From assembly GCF_900110205.1 (NCBI RefSeq), contig NZ_FOCV01000008.1:1-64000 (forward strand): a stretch of 64,000 nucleotides of DNA, in the 5' to 3' direction. The position numbers and the translations under genes are program-made. Below, in pieces: positions 63,390-64,000 of this stretch. The DNA comes from Rhizobium tibeticum (GTDB lineage Bacteria; Pseudomonadota; Alphaproteobacteria; Rhizobiales; Rhizobiaceae). The first letter of the stretch is position 1. Every line of letters begins with the position of its first letter. A model generated the notes under the pieces. That model saw only the letters and a list, made by a program, of their open reading frames with translations. It was not told where the DNA came from and did not search any database.

Positions 63390-64000
63390 CTACGTCGCGG
63401 AACGGATCCAGACAAGCATTTCGCCGGGCGCGCGATTGTCCCACAGATGGTACGGCACGAAGCGAGCCGTCGCCTTCTCGGCCACCGGCGGCTTGGTCCG
63501 ATAGAGCGTCGCGCCCCAATCCGGTTCATCCTTCGTGACCGGAATGTCGAGCGCAACCGCACCGCCGAGCTCGGCGATCTCCGCGGTCGTCGCTGCGATG
63601 TCCTCGCCAAGCCGGATGCCATTCAGGCCCGCGCCATTGTCGGTCGCCTCCACGCAATAGACGAGCGGTCCGCGCAACAGCGCAGCGCGTCCGACATCCT
63701 GCCGCACCAGCGGGTTTGCCCAAAGGGCGCGCGCTTCCAGCGGGATGTTCAGATCGATCTTGTCGCCATCGCGCCATTCGCGTTCGATGCGGGCGTAGCC
63801 ATCGACTTCGACTGCACCGAGATCGATCGTTTCGCGGTTGACTGCCAGTGTCGCGCCCTTTGCCCATTCCGGGATGCGCAGCGAAACTGCGAAATGCGCC
63901 GGCTTGCTCGTCTTGACGTCGAAGTGAACGGCGCCGTGCCAGGGGTAGCGGGTCTTCTGCGTCAGCTCGATGTTGGTGCCGGCAATTTCGAACCGCGCGC
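63390..64000 (-). CDS. GH127-type glycoside hydrolase (beta-L-arabinofuranosidase-like), C-terminal part
   Basis: The frame is open from the window end at 64000 to a stop at 63390-63392, so only the C-terminal 200 or so residues are seen. They show family-like stretches: HFAVSLRIPEWAKGATLAVN, NPLVRQDVGRAALLRGPLVYCVEATD and FVPYHLWDNRAPGEMLVWI. GH127 enzymes remove terminal L-arabinofuranose from plant glycans, which fits a plant-associated lifestyle. The catalytic domain lies outside the window. Confidence 0.85.
   Translation of the reverse strand, partial: ARFEIAGTNIELTQKTRYPWHGAVHFDVKTSKPAHFAVSLRIPEWAKGATLAVNRETIDLGAVEVDGYARIEREWRDGDKIDLNIPLEARALWANPLVRQDVGRAALLRGPLVYCVEATDNGAGLNGIRLGEDIAATTAEIAELGGAVALDIPVTKDEPDWGATLYRTKPPVAEKATARFVPYHLWDNRAPGEMLVWIRSAT

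Overview
The window is a chromosomal segment of an alphaproteobacterium, almost certainly a Rhizobiaceae member (Rhizobium/Sinorhizobium/Agrobacterium level; genus not fixed by what I can see). Grounds: GC-rich, densely packed genes, a complete Tad/Cpa pilus locus with a CtrA-type box (TTAA-N7-TTAAC), a BA14K-family protein, and BMP-type and Frc-like sugar ABC transporters. All functional calls come from reading translated sequence and motifs; no database search was run.

Layout. 1-1440: a short C-terminal fragment, msrA and tRNA-Ser(GGA). 1669-18591: a nucleoside and deoxynucleoside salvage region. A BMP-family nucleoside importer (binding protein, double ATPase, two permeases) runs directly into cdd, punA, deoC and deoA with ATGA overlaps. 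A second sugar-type importer follows, with two permease domains fused in one 750-residue protein. The opposite strand carries deoB, add and upp. Together these import nucleosides, deaminate them, split them phosphorolytically, isomerise the pentose-1-phosphate and cleave deoxyribose-5-phosphate. 18684-31153: the Tad/Cpa pilus locus (two TadE-like pseudopilins, a lone secretin N-domain protein, Flp pilin, CpaA-F, TadB, TadC, TadD) with a LysE exporter gene between tadC and tadD. 31295-46391: housekeeping and accessory genes: M17 aminopeptidase, a frameshifted MarR regulator, NlpC/P60 hydrolase, an amidase plus dipeptide-type ABC cluster, a frameshifted LysR regulator, a P1-family peptidase, a three-domain kinase/M23/aminotransferase protein, and purU.

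46649-61462 is an integrated element of about 14.8 kb at the 3' end of tRNA-Leu(CAG). It has a P4-type tyrosine integrase beside the tRNA, a degraded copy of the tRNA 3' end at the far side, and repeats like integrase arm sites (AGTACCAACA) just inside both ends. Inside are an AlpA-like regulator, a primase-helicase followed by an iteron-like array (candidate origin), an HGG-motif protein of a kind often found near phage packaging genes, a serine recombinase overlapping a small HTH protein, a four-gene block ending in two large proteins that resemble podovirus internal-virion/ejection proteins, an Abi_2-type abortive-infection gene and a small lipoprotein. I find no terminase large subunit, portal, capsid, tail or lysis gene. 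It therefore reads as a phage-satellite-like (PICI/P4-like) element, or a heavily deleted prophage, that has kept replication, defence and DNA-ejection functions. It is the most interesting part of the window.

61711-64000: return to chromosome with a BA14K-like protein, a SelT/SelW-type thioredoxin-fold protein, a class I glutamine amidotransferase and the 3' end of a GH127-type glycoside hydrolase cut by the window edge.
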